Notes: generated by a model from the letters alone, not told the origin. A stretch of DNA of 64,000 nucleotides from Chitinophagaceae bacterium (GCA_947458275.1 CANGYR010000009.1:1-64000), one strand, 5' to 3'. Shown: positions 28,806-38,355, counted from the first letter of the stretch. Numbers and translations are program-made.

Positions 28806-29459
28806 TTAACTGGCCTGATGGGATTCTTTTCTTTTATCTCTGTGCTTGAAAATAGGGATACGGTTTTCAACTCCCTTGATGATTCGGCCAATATTTTTTT
28901 GATGCGTGATTATGACTAAAAATGCTACAAGCAAAGCAAATACTCTGTAAATCAGCTCCTTTTCATTCCAGATCCATAAAACAGAAACCGGCATCATGAT
29001 GGCTCCCAAAATAGAACTAAGGGAAACATATCTGGTTAGGTATAAAACCAGGACAAAAACCGAGACGCAGGCAACGGCTACAACGGGCTGAACGGCAATA
29101 ACCATCCCCAGTAACGTAGCAACACCCTTGCCTCCCTTGAATCCTGCAAAAATTGGGAAAATATGCCCGATGACTGCAGCTAGTCCAAGTCCAATCATGA
29201 AATTTGTACGATACAGTTCATTGGTGAGATAAAAAGGAAGAAAATAAAACAGGCCAACGGCAAGCATTCCCTTCAAAATATCCAAAACCATGACTATGAG
29301 TCCGAATCTTGCGCCCAACACCCTGAACATATTTGTGGCTCCCATATTTCCGCTGCCATAATCTCTGATATCAATTCCAAAGAATTTATTGCTGATAATT
29401 AAAGCTGTAGGTATTGAACCTATAAAATAAGCAAGAATAATGAGTAATGCTTCCTTCAT
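28806..29459 (-). CDS. plsY: Glycerol-3-phosphate acyltransferase PlsY
   Basis: 217 residues. It transfers acyl groups from acyl-phosphate to glycerol-3-phosphate, the first step in phospholipid synthesis. The motifs are IGSIPTALI, RDYGSGNMGATNMFRVLG and the glycine-rich GFKGGKGVATLLG. Five or more membrane helices are visible. The C-terminus is longer and charged (RIPIFKHRDKRKESHQ), at the upper end of family length. It sits between prmA and the M48 lipoprotein gene on the minus strand. Confidence 0.95.
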   Translation of the reverse strand: MKEALLIILAYFIGSIPTALIISNKFFGIDIRDYGSGNMGATNMFRVLGARFGLIVMVLDILKGMLAVGLFYFLPFYLTNELYRTNFMIGLGLAAVIGHIFPIFAGFKGGKGVATLLGMVIAVQPVVAVACVSVFVLVLYLTRYVSLSSILGAIMMPVSVLWIWNEKELIYRVFALLVAFLVIITHQKNIGRIIKGVENRIPIFKHRDKRKESHQAS

Positions 29460-29534
29460 CTATGACTATTGATAGTTAAACAAATATACTAAATTCTTAC
29501 TAAACCTTAATGCTTATTAATTAATACACAATTG

Positions 29535-30365
29535 TCAATTAACAGCCTTGATAAGCAACCAGTTATCTCTTTCCAAGACTTCTACGATGCTTAATCCGGT
29601 GAATTTTATGGCTTTTTCAATGTCTTGCAGGTCATTTTTCAATATTCCGCTAAACAATACAGTACCGGAATTAGCAAGACAATTTTTGATTGAAGAAAGA
29701 TTCTCTTTTATGATATTCAAATTGATGTTAGCCAGTAAAATATCTGCTTTTCCCTGAAAAACACAGCTATCCGCTTTAACCAGACTGATTTTACAACAAT
29801 TATTGGCATTGATATTTTCTGTAGCATTGGAAATACTCCAGTCGTCATGATCAATTCCAATTACCTCTTTCGCTCCTAATTTTTCTGCCAAAATCGCCAG
29901 CACTCCTGTACCTGTTCCAAAATCTATGACAGATTTTTCATTAAAATCCACATCGGCCATTTGTTGAATCATGAGGTAAGTGGTGGCATGGTGACCGGTT
30001 CCAAAACTCATTTTAGGAGTGATAGCCAAATCAAAAAGAGCAGTTGGATTGGGAGCATGGAAATCTGCTCTTAGGTAAACAAACAGCCGGTTGTCTTTGG
30101 GAGAATAAATGGACACTGGCTCAAAGCCACTCTCCCATTCTTGATTCCAATTAACTTCTTTAATGATTGATTTTGAATATTTTAAATTATTCTGTTCAAT
30201 TAAAATATTAAAATTATTCTCATCAAATTTTTCATTTGAAATAAATGCTTTGAGTAACCTTTCATCTTCTTCAAACCCTTCAAATCCTATGCCCTGCATA
30301 AGCGCAACGAGTTGATCGCTGGTCTCTTGCGAAATATTATCGATGGTAATTTGAATGTAATCCAT
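29535..30365 (-). CDS. prmA: Ribosomal protein L11 methyltransferase
   Basis: 276 residues from ATG 30365. An in-frame TTG at 30386 lies inside the pnp terminator hairpin, so it is less likely. The SAM-binding motif VIDFGTGTGVLAILAEKLGA and the following IGIDHDDWSI are diagnostic. PrmA-specific features include MSFGTGHHATTYL and DILLANINLNII. It trimethylates ribosomal protein L11. The gene begins 9 bp behind the pnp terminator, so expression may come from read-through or from an internal promoter not identified here. Confidence 0.93.
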   Translation of the reverse strand: MDYIQITIDNISQETSDQLVALMQGIGFEGFEEDERLLKAFISNEKFDENNFNILIEQNNLKYSKSIIKEVNWNQEWESGFEPVSIYSPKDNRLFVYLRADFHAPNPTALFDLAITPKMSFGTGHHATTYLMIQQMADVDFNEKSVIDFGTGTGVLAILAEKLGAKEVIGIDHDDWSISNATENINANNCCKISLVKADSCVFQGKADILLANINLNIIKENLSSIKNCLANSGTVLFSGILKNDLQDIEKAIKFTGLSIVEVLERDNWLLIKAVN

Positions 30366-30373
30366 AATATAAA

Positions 30374-30406
30374 AAACCGCAGACAATTCTTTGAAAGCTG
30401 CGGTTT
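30374..30406 (-). terminator. Intrinsic terminator behind pnp
   Basis: AAACCGCAG (30374-30382) pairs with CTGCGGTTT (30398-30406). On the minus strand a TTTTTT run follows. The end of the T-run is only about six bases in front of the prmA ATG, so the terminator overlaps the prmA ribosome-binding region. Confidence 0.8.
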
Positions 30407-30427
30407 GTTTGTTAGAATGTTTAATAA

Positions 30428-32575
30428 TTAATTATTCTCGGACTGTGGCTTTGCAGGTGCTTCCGGTTTTGGAATCAGTGCTTTTCTGCTCAGTTTGAAT
30501 TTACCGGTGCGAGGATCTACATCCAATAGTTTAACTTTCACTTTATCACCTTCTTTGAATAACCCGTCCATAGAATCAAGGCGTTTCCAGCTGATTTCAC
30601 TTATATGAAGCAGTCCTTCTTTTTTTGGTAGGAACTCTACAAAGGCACCAAACTCCTTAATCCCTTTAACCGTACCTTCATAAGTCTGGCCTATTTCAGG
30701 AACAGCAACTAAGCCATTTACCCACTCAACGGCCTTATCCAATCCGGTTTTTTCTTTTGAGAAGATGCTAACTTCTCCTTTCTCGTTAACCTCTTCTATA
30801 TTTATGGTCGTTCCGGTTTCTCTTTGAATTTCCTGAATGACTTTACCACCGGGTCCGATTACTGCACCAATAAATTCTTTATCGATAATCAGTTTAACCA
30901 TTCGCGGAGCATGAGGTTTAACATCCGGTCTGGGTGCTTCAAAACATTTGTACATAGCATCCAGAATATGCAGACGACCTTTTTTGGCTTGGTTAAGTGC
31001 CTGACGCATTACGTCCATACTCAACCCATCTACTTTGATATCCATCTGCACGCCGCAAATACCATTACGCGTACCCGTTACCTTGAAGTCCATATCTCCC
31101 AGATGATCTTCATCACCTAAAATATCAGTCAGAATCGCGAACTGATCGCCTTTCGTAATCAATCCCATGGCTACTCCACTCACGTGATGCTTTAAAGGTA
31201 CCCCCGCATCCATCAGAGCCAATGATCCGGCACAAACAGTTGCCATTGAAGAAGAACCATTACTTTCCAAAATATCACTTACCACTCTGACAGTATAAGG
31301 ATATTCTGAACCCGGCATCATTTTTTTCAGAGAACGCATGGCAAGATTACCGTGTCCCACTTCTCTTCGGCCAACACCTCTCATCATTTTCACTTCACCG
31401 GTACTGAAAGGCGGGAAGTTGTAGTGTAATAAAAATTTGCTGTATTCAGAAGAATGAGCTGACTCCACCAATAATTCATCCAATGGAGTTCCCAATGTAA
31501 CAGTAGTAAGCGACTGCGTTTCCCCTCTGGTGAAAAGTGAGGAACCATGCGGTGTAGGAAGCAAATCGGTTTCCATGGCCAGCTGGCGAATATCTTCTGT
31601 ACCTCTTCCGTCCAGTCTTTTGCGGTCATTTAAAATCATATCTCTTACCACATGATACTGAAGCTCTCCGGTGTAATGTCCAATCAGCGACTTGTCTGCA
31701 TCGGGCAATTCATCACCCAAGTGAGCTACAATTTCTTCATGCAGTGCTTTGAAGGCAGCACTTCTTTCATGCTTAGCAGAAGCTGAAGAGGCAATTGCAT
31801 ACATTTTATCTTTTGCAAAAGATATGATTTTCTGATTCAGCTCTTCGTTTCTGTAAGGTTTAGTGTATTCTCTTTTACCTTTAACACCTACCAGATCTCT
31901 GAGTTGCTCCTGTGCTTTCACCTGCACGCGAATGGCATCATGAGCCAGTTCGATTGCTTTTACCAAATCTTCTTCCTGGCACTCATTGCTTTCTCCTTCC
32001 ACCATCATGATGTTCTTGCTGGTAGCTGCTATAATAAACTCCAAATCACTCTGAGCAAGTTGTTGTCTGGTTGGGTTGATGATAAATTCTCCGTTTATTC
32101 TGCCCACACGTACTTCGGAAATGATTTCCTGAATGGGAATATCAGAAACTGCCAGTGCTGCTGAAGCTGCCAGGCAGGCCAATGCATCAGGAAGTACTTC
32201 ATCATCAGATGAAATAAGACTTACCAGTACCTGAACGTCGCACAGATAATCTTCAGGAAACAAGGGACGTAGCGCCCTGTCTATGAGTCTAGATGTAAGA
32301 ATTTCATAATCATTCAAACGGGCTTCTCTTTTGAAGAAGGATCCGGGAATGCGGCCTGCAGAAGCGAATTTCTCCTGGTAATCTACCGACAGGGGGAAAA
32401 AACTTTGACCTGCTTTAGGTTCTTTATTGGCTACTACGGTAGCGAGTATAATGCAATTTCCTTGCCTAACGGTAACGGCACCATCTGCCTGACGGGCCAG
32501 TTTTCCGGTTTCAATCGTCACAGTACGTCCACCGCCTAAATCGAAGGAAACCGCTTTTGGTTCTAAAAAAGACAT
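30428..32575 (-). CDS. pnp: Polyribonucleotide nucleotidyltransferase
   Basis: 715 residues. This 3'-5' phosphorolytic exoribonuclease is a core of RNA decay. Two RNase PH-like halves are seen (FPLSVDYQEKFASAGRIPGSF; then TVTLGTPLDELLVES and RRREVGHGNLA-like motif). A KH domain (IGAVIGPGGKVIQEIQRETG) and an S1 domain (YEGTVKGIKEFGAFVEFLPKKEGLLHISEI) complete it. It is downstream of rpsO with 116 bp between, the classical rpsO-pnp order. A terminator follows the stop. Confidence 0.98.
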   Translation of the reverse strand: MSFLEPKAVSFDLGGGRTVTIETGKLARQADGAVTVRQGNCIILATVVANKEPKAGQSFFPLSVDYQEKFASAGRIPGSFFKREARLNDYEILTSRLIDRALRPLFPEDYLCDVQVLVSLISSDDEVLPDALACLAASAALAVSDIPIQEIISEVRVGRINGEFIINPTRQQLAQSDLEFIIAATSKNIMMVEGESNECQEEDLVKAIELAHDAIRVQVKAQEQLRDLVGVKGKREYTKPYRNEELNQKIISFAKDKMYAIASSASAKHERSAAFKALHEEIVAHLGDELPDADKSLIGHYTGELQYHVVRDMILNDRKRLDGRGTEDIRQLAMETDLLPTPHGSSLFTRGETQSLTTVTLGTPLDELLVESAHSSEYSKFLLHYNFPPFSTGEVKMMRGVGRREVGHGNLAMRSLKKMMPGSEYPYTVRVVSDILESNGSSSMATVCAGSLALMDAGVPLKHHVSGVAMGLITKGDQFAILTDILGDEDHLGDMDFKVTGTRNGICGVQMDIKVDGLSMDVMRQALNQAKKGRLHILDAMYKCFEAPRPDVKPHAPRMVKLIIDKEFIGAVIGPGGKVIQEIQRETGTTINIEEVNEKGEVSIFSKEKTGLDKAVEWVNGLVAVPEIGQTYEGTVKGIKEFGAFVEFLPKKEGLLHISEISWKRLDSMDGLFKEGDKVKVKLLDVDPRTGKFKLSRKALIPKPEAPAKPQSENN

Positions 32576-32633
32576 ATAAAAATTATTTTGCCGATACTTT
32601 ACCGGCGGTTAAAAGAAGCATGTACAAAGAACA

Positions 32634-32662
32634 ATTCCCAACAACGAAAATCGGTTGGGAAT
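32634..32662 (-). terminator. Hairpin behind rpsO
   Basis: ATTCCCAAC (32634-32642) pairs with GTTGGGAAT (32654-32662). On the minus strand the hairpin is followed by TTGTTCTTTG, a weak T-run. It may terminate rpsO in part or be an RNase processing site between rpsO and pnp. A second imperfect inverted repeat (ttaccggcggtta, about 32597-32611) lies closer to pnp. Confidence 0.55.
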
Positions 32663-32691
32663 AATTCAAATGTTGTGCATGAAATGATTGA

Positions 32692-32964
32692 TTATTTACG
32701 CAGACCTAATTTTTCAATAAGGGCTCTGTATCCGGTCAGATCGTGTTTGCTCAAGTAAGTAAGCAAGCGTTTGCGTTTACCTACCATCATCATCAGTCCC
32801 CTTTGAGAAGAGAAATCTTTCTTATTCCCTTTAAGGTGTCCGGAAATGTGGTTGATGCGCTCTGTAAGAAGAGCTACCTGCCCTTCGATTGAGCCGGTGT
32901 TTGTAGCTTTACCACCATAAGTAGTGAAGATAGTGGCTTTCTTTTCTGTTGTTAAATAAGGCAT
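32692..32964 (-). CDS. rpsO: 30S ribosomal protein S15
   Basis: 90 residues from ATG 32964 ([13 protein letters not shown]). An in-frame start 19 codons upstream would add a Lys-rich tail that lies over the leader. The S15 core is clear: [43 protein letters not shown], and a tail [12 protein letters not shown]. It binds 16S rRNA in the central domain. It is the first gene of the rpsO-pnp unit, with a perfect promoter box 55 bp upstream. Confidence 0.97.
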   Translation of the reverse strand: MPYLTTEKKATIFTTYGGKATNTGSIEGQVALLTERINHISGHLKGNKKDFSSQRGLMMMVGKRKRLLTYLSKHDLTGYRALIEKLGLRK

Positions 32965-33018
32965 TTTTAAATTGTTTTTTAAAACACTGTGTTTTAATTT
33001 CTTTAATTTTTTCGAGTG

Positions 33019-33026
33019 CAAAGGTA
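33019..33026 (-). promoter_or_regulatory. Bacteroidota -7 promoter box of rpsO
   Basis: TACCTTTG on the minus strand fits TAnnTTTG exactly. It is followed by CA and lies 55 bp before the rpsO ATG. On the opposite strand CATTTTTG (about 33113-33120), a 7-of-8 match, lies just 4 bp before the ATG of the oxidoreductase, which could mean a leaderless or very short-leader transcript. Confidence 0.6.
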
Positions 33027-33124
33027 GTATATTTTTACTAAAATTTTAATAAATTGGCAATTAAACTTATTTCCAAAACCGACACCTTCATGATATAATG
33101 AAGGAAATTCCTCATTTTTGCAGA

Positions 33125-34129
33125 ATGAAACCCAGTTTCGCCCTTGTCGGATGCGGAAGAATTGCCCGTCGCCACGCTGAACAAATAATAAAAGTTGGCT
33201 ATTTGAAGGCCGTATGCGACACAGATGCTGCCAAGGCGGAGCAATTTTCAGCTCAATACGGAGCGAAAGCATATACTTCTCTTACTGAATTACTGAACAA
33301 TGAAATTGAAGTGGATATCATATCCATTTGTACTCCTAACGGACTTCACGCGGCGCATTCCATACAATCCCTTCAGGCAGGCAAGCATGTATTGTGTGAA
33401 AAACCACTAAGCATTTCAGTTGATGACGCCAAAAAGATGATTGATGCCAGCAATCAATTCGGAAGGAGACTTTTTGTAGTCAAACAAAACAGATACAATC
33501 CACCTGTTGTAGCCGTAAAAAAACTTCTTGCTGAAAACAGGCTTGGTAAAATTTTATCCTTTCAGATTAATTGTTTCTGGAACAGACCTGAAGAATATTA
33601 TCGCGATAGCTGGAGAGGTACAAAACAAATGGATGGCGGAACTTTATATACACAATTCAGTCATTTTATCGATTTATTATATTGGCTACTCGGTGATGTA
33701 AAATCAGTCAAAGCAACTATAAAGAATCTGCATCATCCTTACATTGAAATTGAAGATTCCGGAACCGTCATTTTTGAAATGAACAATGATGCTATTGGAA
33801 CAATGAATTACTCCGTAAACAGTTACGCTAAAAACATGGAAGGCTCCATGACCATCCTGGGTGAAAAAGGGTCGGTAAAAATAGGCGGACAATACCTCAA
33901 TACACTGGAATATCAATGTATAGAGGGAGAACAGATAGACACCAACTTTCAGGGTAACGGCTCCAATGACTATGGTTTTTATCAGGGCAGCATGAGCAAT
34001 CACGATATTGTTTACACAGAACTTATAGTTGCTTTACAAAATCCTGAACATAATTTTGCCAATGCAATGGACGGATTGAAAACTGTGGAGATTATAGATA
34101 AGATTTACCATGCCGGCGGATTAAAATGA
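33125..34129 (+). CDS. Gfo/Idh/MocA-family sugar oxidoreductase (WlbA/WbpB-like)
   Basis: 334 residues from ATG 33125. The ORF extends nine codons upstream, but the NAD-binding motif FALVGCGRIARRHAEQ begins right after this ATG. The catalytic EKP motif (VLCEKPLSISVDDAKKMI) and MDGGTLYTQFSHFIDLLYWLLG match the WlbA/WbpB type. That type oxidises UDP-GlcNAcA at C3 for surface polysaccharide sugars. It heads a three-gene run with two glycosyltransferases spaced +1 bp and overlapping, which supports a role in glycan building. Exact substrate unknown. Confidence 0.85.
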   Translation: MKPSFALVGCGRIARRHAEQIIKVGYLKAVCDTDAAKAEQFSAQYGAKAYTSLTELLNNEIEVDIISICTPNGLHAAHSIQSLQAGKHVLCEKPLSISVDDAKKMIDASNQFGRRLFVVKQNRYNPPVVAVKKLLAENRLGKILSFQINCFWNRPEEYYRDSWRGTKQMDGGTLYTQFSHFIDLLYWLLGDVKSVKATIKNLHHPYIEIEDSGTVIFEMNNDAIGTMNYSVNSYAKNMEGSMTILGEKGSVKIGGQYLNTLEYQCIEGEQIDTNFQGNGSNDYGFYQGSMSNHDIVYTELIVALQNPEHNFANAMDGLKTVEIIDKIYHAGGLK

Positions 34130-34130
34130 T

Positions 34131-35252
34131 TTGATTTTATTTTACACTAAACTATTATTCCTTTTGCCTTCCATCATATTTACAGTTACCAATGATATAG
34201 TGTACGACCAGCGAATGTTGCGCATCTGCAATTCGCTGGACAATGCAGGATATGCTGTAACTATTGTCGGCAGAAAACTCAAGCGCTCTGTCAACCTCAG
34301 AAATGAATCCTTCAAACAAAAAAGGATTAAGTGTTTTTTTGAAAAAGGAAAATTATTTTACATAGAATTCAACATCCGTTTGTTTTTTTATCTGCTTCGA
34401 GAAAAAACAGATGCTATTTGTGCTATCGATTTGGATACCATTGTACCATGCTATCTCATTTCACGATTAAAAAAAGTCAAGCGTATATATGATGCCCATG
34501 AACTTTTTTGCGAAATGAAAGAAATTGTTTCGAGACCGCCGATATACAAAATCTGGAAAATAATAGAGAAAATTACTGTTCCAAAATTCAAATACGGGTA
34601 TACTGTCAACGAACCGATTGCTAAGGAATTTGAGAAAATGTACAATGTCCATTATGAAGTAATCAGAAGCATTGCCGTATATGACGCAACAATGAGGGAT
34701 GTTGAGAAGGAAAAATTTATTCTTTACCAGGGCGCAGTGAATGAAGGACGTTGTTTTGAAACTCTCATACCTGCCATGCAATGGGTAGATTCAAAACTCA
34801 TCATTTGCGGGACCGGCAATTTCATGAAACAAGCTAAAGAACTTGTCAAAAAACATCATTTGGAGGAAAAAGTGATATTTAAGAGAATGCTTCCGCCCGA
34901 TCAGTTACGTTCATATACCCAAAAATCTTATATCGGAATTACCTTATTTGAAAAAGACTCACTGAGTAACTATTACTCTCTAGCGAACAGATTTTTCGAC
35001 TACATCCAAGCGGCGACGCCTCAGTTATGTGTTGATTATCCTGTATATCAGGAATTAAACAAAATGTACCCGGTGGGTGTTTTAATCAGTGACCTTAGTT
35101 CGGAAAGCATAGCGGCCAACCTAAACAAGCTTTTGACCGATGAATCTCTGTGGAAACAAATTCATGAAAGCTGCAAGGTTGCAAGAAAAGAATTGAACTG
35201 GCAAAAAGAAGAAGAAAAATTATTGAACTTTTATAAAAATATTTTTGGATAA
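34131..35252 (+). CDS. Glycosyltransferase, GT-B fold (group 1 type)
   Basis: 373 residues. The TTG start at 34131 is one base behind the preceding stop (TGATTTG), a coupled arrangement; no better ATG gives the N-terminal IIFTVTNDIVYDQRMLRICNSLDNAGYAV. The N-terminal domain has IYDAHELFCEMKEI and the C-terminal domain has YQGAVNEGRCFETLIPAM and IICGTGNF. An acidic region, GITLFEKDSLSNYYSL, followed by RFFDYIQAATPQL, binds the sugar nucleotide. It is the middle gene of the glycan trio; donor and acceptor are unknown. Confidence 0.85.
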   Translation: MILFYTKLLFLLPSIIFTVTNDIVYDQRMLRICNSLDNAGYAVTIVGRKLKRSVNLRNESFKQKRIKCFFEKGKLFYIEFNIRLFFYLLREKTDAICAIDLDTIVPCYLISRLKKVKRIYDAHELFCEMKEIVSRPPIYKIWKIIEKITVPKFKYGYTVNEPIAKEFEKMYNVHYEVIRSIAVYDATMRDVEKEKFILYQGAVNEGRCFETLIPAMQWVDSKLIICGTGNFMKQAKELVKKHHLEEKVIFKRMLPPDQLRSYTQKSYIGITLFEKDSLSNYYSLANRFFDYIQAATPQLCVDYPVYQELNKMYPVGVLISDLSSESIAANLNKLLTDESLWKQIHESCKVARKELNWQKEEEKLLNFYKNIFG

Positions 35253-36366
35253 GCATATACATATCGTCACGCATGATGTTCCCTGGCCGGTTGATTTCGG
35301 CGGAATGTTTGATTTATTTTACAAGATAAAAAACCTCCATGAAATTGGCGTGCACGTTCATTTGCATTGCTTCACCAATAAGCGAGCTGAACAAACCATG
35401 CTGAACAGGTATTGCGAAACGGTAAACTATTATCCGAGAGATACTTCTTTCAAATCATTCTCATTCAACATCCCTTTCATTGTTAAATCAAGAAGCAGTA
35501 CTACCCTTTTAGAAAATCTACAAAAAGACAATTACCCTATTCTGCTGGAAGGAATTCACTGTACCTATCTGCTTTATAAAATGAAACTTGAAGGAAGAAA
35601 AGTGATGGTCAGATTGCACAATGTAGAATACCTTTACTACAATCAGCTGGCAGTGCATGAGGACAATTTATTCAAGAAACTGTACTATCAATATGAAAGT
35701 TTTTTACTAAAAAAATATGAGCGAAGAATCGGGCAGTTGGCTGACATCATTACGCTGAGTAAGAAAGATGCTTCAGATTACACAAATGAATTGAAAGCCA
35801 AAAACGTTTTATTCCTACCGGTTTTCTTACAATGGAATGACGTCAATTCTCCTCTTGATTGCGGAACATTTTGTTTATACCAGGGCAATCTTGAAATCAA
35901 TGAAAATGACAAAGCTGCCACCTGGCTGCTGGAGAATGTTTTCAATACACTGGAAATTCCTTTTGTAATCGCCGGAAAAAATCCGTCAAAAGCATTGCAG
36001 AAAAAAGCACATGTAAAACCATACACCTGTATTGTTGTCAATCCTTCAGATTATGAAATGCAGGACATGATCAACAAAGCACAAATCAATATACTTCCCT
36101 CATTCAACAAGACCGGCATTAAACTGAAAATTTTGAATGCGCTATACAACGGAAGACACTGCGTAGTAAATTTAAAAGCCATTGACAAATCTGACCTCAT
36201 GAGGATTTGTCATATTTCAAATGATGCGGAGGAGATGAAAAATAAAATTAATGAGCTGTTCAAGCAGCCATTTACTCAAGATGAAATAAACAGGAGAAAA
36301 GAATTATTGAACAATAAATTCAATAATATCAAAAACGCTCATCAACTTATGGAATGGTTACACTAG
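35245..36366 (+). CDS. Glycosyltransferase-like protein
   Basis: 373 residues from TTG 35245, overlapping the previous gene by 8 bp. The N-terminus IHIVTHDVPWPVDFGGMFDLFYKIKNLHEIG is the opening of GT-B transferases. VRLHNVEYLYYNQLA and YQGNLEINENDKAATWLLENVF follow in the places expected for acceptor and donor domains. The last part, INILPSFNKTGIKLKILNALYNGRHCVVN, is the donor-site region. It is more diverged than its upstream neighbour. It ends 20 bp inside the convergent ftsE-like gene. Confidence 0.8.
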   Translation: MDKHIHIVTHDVPWPVDFGGMFDLFYKIKNLHEIGVHVHLHCFTNKRAEQTMLNRYCETVNYYPRDTSFKSFSFNIPFIVKSRSSTTLLENLQKDNYPILLEGIHCTYLLYKMKLEGRKVMVRLHNVEYLYYNQLAVHEDNLFKKLYYQYESFLLKKYERRIGQLADIITLSKKDASDYTNELKAKNVLFLPVFLQWNDVNSPLDCGTFCLYQGNLEINENDKAATWLLENVFNTLEIPFVIAGKNPSKALQKKAHVKPYTCIVVNPSDYEMQDMINKAQINILPSFNKTGIKLKILNALYNGRHCVVNLKAIDKSDLMRICHISNDAEEMKNKINELFKQPFTQDEINRRKELLNNKFNNIKNAHQLMEWLH

Positions 36367-37036
36367 CATTGTCTATCACCTTCCCGTTTTCCGTTTTTAA
36401 TGTTCTGGCCGGAAATTTATTGATTACCATATAATCATGCGTTGCCATTACTATGGCAGTATCATAATCTCTGCAAATCTGAAAAAGTAATTGCATAATC
36501 TCATCGCTGGTTTCCGGATCAAGATTACCGGTTGGCTCATCTGCCAATATTACTTTGGGTGAATTTAATAAAGCTCTTGCTATATCAACACGCTGCTGTT
36601 CTCCTCCGCTCAACTCGAATGGCATTTTAAATCCTTTTGATTTGAGTCCTACCTTATTCAATACTTCAGCAATTTTTTCATCCATCAACCCTTCGTCTTT
36701 CCAGCCTGTTGCTTTCATAACAAACTTAAGATTTTCATTCACGTTTCTATCTGTCAGCAACTGAAAATCCTGAAACACCACACCCAGACTTCTGCGCAGA
36801 AAAGGAACTGTTTTCCATGTCAGCGTACGCAATTCATGATTGGCCACCCATCCTTCTCCTTCCCTCAATTCCAAATCTCCATAAAGCGTTTTTAGCAAAC
36901 TACTTTTACCGGTACCGGTCTTTCCCACTAGATAAACGAACTCTCCTTTTTCAATACTTAGATTTACATTGCTTAAAACAAGGTTGTCGCCCTGATAAAT
37001 ATTTACATTACGCAGTTCAATGATTGATCGAGACAT
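36347..37036 (-). CDS. ftsE: FtsE-like ABC transporter ATPase
   Basis: 229 residues. It has Walker [14 protein letters not shown]-loop [17 protein letters not shown], signature [19 protein letters not shown] and Walker [16 protein letters not shown]. The overall layout is FtsE, the ATPase that with FtsX controls peptidoglycan hydrolases at the division site. FtsX is not adjacent, so a LolD/MacB-type role cannot be excluded. It overlaps the convergent glycosyltransferase by 20 bp and lies 45 bp behind purM. Confidence 0.85.
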   Translation of the reverse strand: MSRSIIELRNVNIYQGDNLVLSNVNLSIEKGEFVYLVGKTGTGKSSLLKTLYGDLELREGEGWVANHELRTLTWKTVPFLRRSLGVVFQDFQLLTDRNVNENLKFVMKATGWKDEGLMDEKIAEVLNKVGLKSKGFKMPFELSGGEQQRVDIARALLNSPKVILADEPTGNLDPETSDEIMQLLFQICRDYDTAIVMATHDYMVINKFPARTLKTENGKVIDNASVTIP

Positions 37037-37081
37037 ATTGAAAATTAATTTTTATATATAACAAAAGTAAAGTTAGATGAA

Positions 37082-38275
37082 TTAATAAACAATTACTTCC
37101 TCTTTTAATCTGATTTCCAGTTGCTTTTTAACGTTTTGTTCAACCCGGCCTATAATCTGCGCATCTATACCGAAAGATTTTGCTGTATCAATCATCAGCT
37201 GGGCATCATGTTCTGAACAGTAAATTTCAAGCCGGCAGCCCATATTGAACACCTCGTACATCTCACGCATACTGCTGCCACTGTTTTGCTGAATTATTTT
37301 AAATATATCCGGCGCAGCAAACAGATTGTCTTTGATAATTTTAAAATCACCCGGCAAATATTTCAGACACTTGGTATGTCCGCCGCCGCTGCAATGAATG
37401 AGGCCGTGTATTTTGTCGAAATGATTTTCGAGTAGTAGCTTCATTACCGGAGCGTAGGTTCTTGTGGGGCTAAGCAATAGCTGTCCAATAGATGCATTCG
37501 AATCACCTGTAATTTCACTTGGAGGAAGTATATCACTGACTTTATCGGTGAGTCGGTTTTTTCCAATATATACCACCTCTTCATCGAGACCGGGATTGTA
37601 GCTTTCACTATAATGACTGGCGTAGTGTTTACTTAAAGCATCATGGCGGGCAGAAGTAAGACCGTTGCTGCCGATGCCGCTGTTGAAAGCTTCTTCATAA
37701 TTAGCTTTACCGTAGCTTGCCAAACCCACAATCACATCCCCGGGACAAATTCTTTCATTCGTTACAACGCTTTCTTTCTTCCATCTGCAGGTCATGGTGC
37801 CATTAACCGCAACAGTTCTTACCACATCTCCCACATCTGCAGTCTCACCGCCCAGATAATGGATATTCACACCAAATGATTTGAGTTCATCAAATAACTG
37901 TTGTGTTCCGGTGATGATTTGCTCCAATACTTCGCCGGGAATCAGGTGTTTATTTCTGTCTATTGTAGAATTGAAAACTATATTGTCGTAAATGCCCACA
38001 CAAATCAAATCATCGAGGTTCATTACTACAGCATCCTGGGCTATTCCTTTCCAGACACTGATATCGCCGGTCTCTTTCCAGTAGAGATAAGCCAGGATAC
38101 TTTTGGTACCTGCCCCATCGGCGTGCATTACATTTACATAATTGCTGTCGCCGGAAATATAATCCGGATAAATTTTACAGAATGCATTTGGAAATAACCC
38201 CTGATTGAGATTTTTGGTGGCTGCGTGTACCTCTTCTTTTTGTGCCGACACGCCTCTTTTGGTATAAAGACTCAT
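37082..38275 (-). CDS. purM: Phosphoribosylformylglycinamidine cyclo-ligase (AIR synthase)
   Basis: 397 residues, longer than the typical 340-350 and like the Bacteroidota variant. It forms AIR in purine synthesis. Motifs are MHADGAGTKSILAY, VMNLDDLICVG, GGETADVGDVV, VGLASYGKANYEEAFNSGIGSNGLTSAR and GLIHCSGGGHTKCL. It is transcribed from a TAGTTTTG box 17 bp in front of its ATG and is divergent from ribF, with 80 bp between the starts. Confidence 0.92.
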   Translation of the reverse strand: MSLYTKRGVSAQKEEVHAATKNLNQGLFPNAFCKIYPDYISGDSNYVNVMHADGAGTKSILAYLYWKETGDISVWKGIAQDAVVMNLDDLICVGIYDNIVFNSTIDRNKHLIPGEVLEQIITGTQQLFDELKSFGVNIHYLGGETADVGDVVRTVAVNGTMTCRWKKESVVTNERICPGDVIVGLASYGKANYEEAFNSGIGSNGLTSARHDALSKHYASHYSESYNPGLDEEVVYIGKNRLTDKVSDILPPSEITGDSNASIGQLLLSPTRTYAPVMKLLLENHFDKIHGLIHCSGGGHTKCLKYLPGDFKIIKDNLFAAPDIFKIIQQNSGSSMREMYEVFNMGCRLEIYCSEHDAQLMIDTAKSFGIDAQIIGRVEQNVKKQLEIRLKEEVIVY

Positions 38276-38291
38276 AATTATGCTTGAGTTG

Positions 38292-38343
38292 CAAAACTAA
38301 ATTGATTTGATAAAATTAATGTGTTAATTATAAATTAGTTTTG
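38292..38343. promoter_or_regulatory. Divergent promoters of purM and ribF
   Basis: TAGTTTTG is present on both strands: 38336-38343 for ribF (plus) and 38292-38299 for purM (minus). Each is followed by CA. Together they form an inverted repeat, TTGCAAAACTAA and TTAGTTTTGCA, about 36 bp apart. Each lies 13-17 bp from its start codon. No clear -33 boxes were found, and no FMN riboswitch is present before ribF. Confidence 0.6.
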
Positions 38344-38355
38344 CAGCATAAAATT

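Noticed and set aside
38276..38355. FMN riboswitch before ribF
   Set aside because: The gap between divergent starts is only 80 bp and lacks the conserved RFN elements.
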